From Labilibaculum sp. (GTDB lineage: Bacteria; Bacteroidota; Bacteroidia; Bacteroidales; Marinifilaceae), in contig JADGFH010000287.1 of NCBI GenBank assembly GCA_016743925.1, forward strand, positions 1 through 7,202: a DNA stretch of 7,202 nt, given 5' to 3'. The notes beneath the pieces were generated by a model, which worked only from the letters and a program-made list of their open reading frames with translations, was not told the origin of the DNA and did not search any database. This document shows positions 6,524 to 7,202 of the stretch, one piece after another (position 1 is the stretch's first letter; each line of letters opens with the position of its first letter). The position numbers and the translations under genes were made by a program.

Positions 6524-7202
6524 TTACTTTTTGCTAAAGGATAGTTCTGAGAGAATTGGAAAATGATCAGAATATTCTTTCTTAATTCTTTCGTATTTAT
6601 TGCATGTCAATTTTTTATCATGCAATATGTAATCAATTCTAAAAGAAGGAAAATCTCCTGAGTAGGTTGTGCTAATTCCAGTTCCTTTTTCCTTAAAACA
6701 ATCTTTATAATTATCTCTTAAAGTATTATAGGTGAAAGATTGTGGGGTATCATTAAAATCACCACAAACAAGTGTTGGATGAGGCGATTTGTCGATGTGA
6801 GTACGTATGATATGTGCTTGTTTTGCCCTTCGAATGAAGGCATGTCTCAATCGAAAAGAGATATCTCTTAACTCATCTAATTCTTGCTCGTCACCTTTAA
6901 ATTCTTTCTTGTTAATAAACTTGTAGTTTTTTCTAACAAAACGATTCGATTCCAAATGAAGATTGTAAACTCGAAGGGTTTTCTTTCCAATTTTTAGATC
7001 AGCAAAAATGGCACTTCCTAAATTTCCTTTTTCAAATGTAATTTCACCTTGGTGAGTGATTGGGTATTTCGAAAAAATGGCAACATCGGTTCCTTTTTTA
7101 CTCTTAATTGCATGTTTAATACCTAATTTTTTTTTGATATTATACATCGAGAGTAAACCTTTACTAGTGCTTCTAAATTCTTGAAAACAAATAATATCAG
7201 AT
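6524..7202 (-). CDS. Endonuclease/exonuclease/phosphatase (EEP) family protein, C-terminal part
   Basis: A metal-dependent phosphodiesterase or nuclease of the DNase I-like fold. The frame remains open to the window edge, giving 225 visible residues; the Met at 7147 is internal, because the upstream codons encode DIICFQEF, the family motif whose Glu (codon 7180-7178) binds the metal. Counting from that Met, the other motifs come in family order: DVAIFSKYPI at 21-30, the VYNLHLES strand at 60-67 with H64, GDFND at 129-133 (D130 and N132), FRIDYIL at 169-175 with D172, and SDHFP at 193-197 with the D194-H195 catalytic pair. The catalytic set visible is therefore intact. Related Bacteroidota proteins are often longer, with N-terminal membrane helices, but that part is off the window. 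The family includes nucleases, AP endonucleases, sphingomyelinases and inositol phosphatases, and the substrate cannot be told from this sequence. Its TAA stop directly abuts the stop of the convergent lipoprotein gene. Confidence 0.93.
   Translation of the reverse strand, partial: SDIICFQEFRSTSKGLLSMYNIKKKLGIKHAIKSKKGTDVAIFSKYPITHQGEITFEKGNLGSAIFADLKIGKKTLRVYNLHLESNRFVRKNYKFINKKEFKGDEQELDELRDISFRLRHAFIRRAKQAHIIRTHIDKSPHPTLVCGDFNDTPQSFTYNTLRDNYKDCFKEKGTGISTTYSGDFPSFRIDYILHDKKLTCNKYERIKKEYSDHFPILSELSFSKK

Noticed and set aside
7145..7147. ATG at 7147 (minus strand) as the start of the EEP protein
   Set aside because: Upstream in-frame codons encode DIICFQEF, which contains the conserved metal-binding Glu, so this Met is internal and the gene is truncated by the window edge.

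Overview
The window looks like a chromosomal core region of a member of the Bacteroidota. The evidence is AT-rich coding sequence, genes without clear Shine-Dalgarno sequences, a DnaE replicase carrying an N-terminal proofreading-type exonuclease domain followed directly by a thioredoxin gene, and a lipoprotein with an LFAC lipobox. A marine or gut Bacteroidales/Marinilabiliales-type lineage fits, but this rests on protein style only and is an inference. I see no mobile element, CRISPR array, tRNA or rRNA.

Layout. Positions 1-4257 (+) hold almost all of a DNA polymerase III alpha subunit (dnaE); only its extreme 5' end, including the first exonuclease motif, lies off the window. After 47 bases comes trxA (4305-4622, +), closed by a strong intrinsic terminator at 4645-4684. 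A DUF58/vWA-type protein (4704-5624, +) follows, apparently from a TTG start only about 20 bases after the terminator's T-tract. A 176-base AT-rich gap (5625-5800) carries a hairpin, a 14-base palindrome and a doubtful 31-codon ORF. Then comes a lipoprotein built from 24-residue MORN-like repeats (5801-6523, +). Its stop codon directly abuts the stop codon of a convergent minus-strand gene (6524-7202), the C-terminal part of an endonuclease/exonuclease/phosphatase-family protein that runs off the right edge.

How the genes relate. dnaE and trxA are close and co-directional and probably share a transcript ended by the 4645 terminator. The others have no obvious common pathway: a cytosolic DUF58 protein without a MoxR partner in view, an envelope lipoprotein of unknown role, and a metal-dependent hydrolase of unknown substrate. 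I found no convincing novel system. The observations most worth checking are the replicase with two apparently intact nuclease modules (DEDDh exonuclease and PHP), the uncharacterised C-terminal domain of the repeat lipoprotein, and the palindrome/hairpin elements in front of it.
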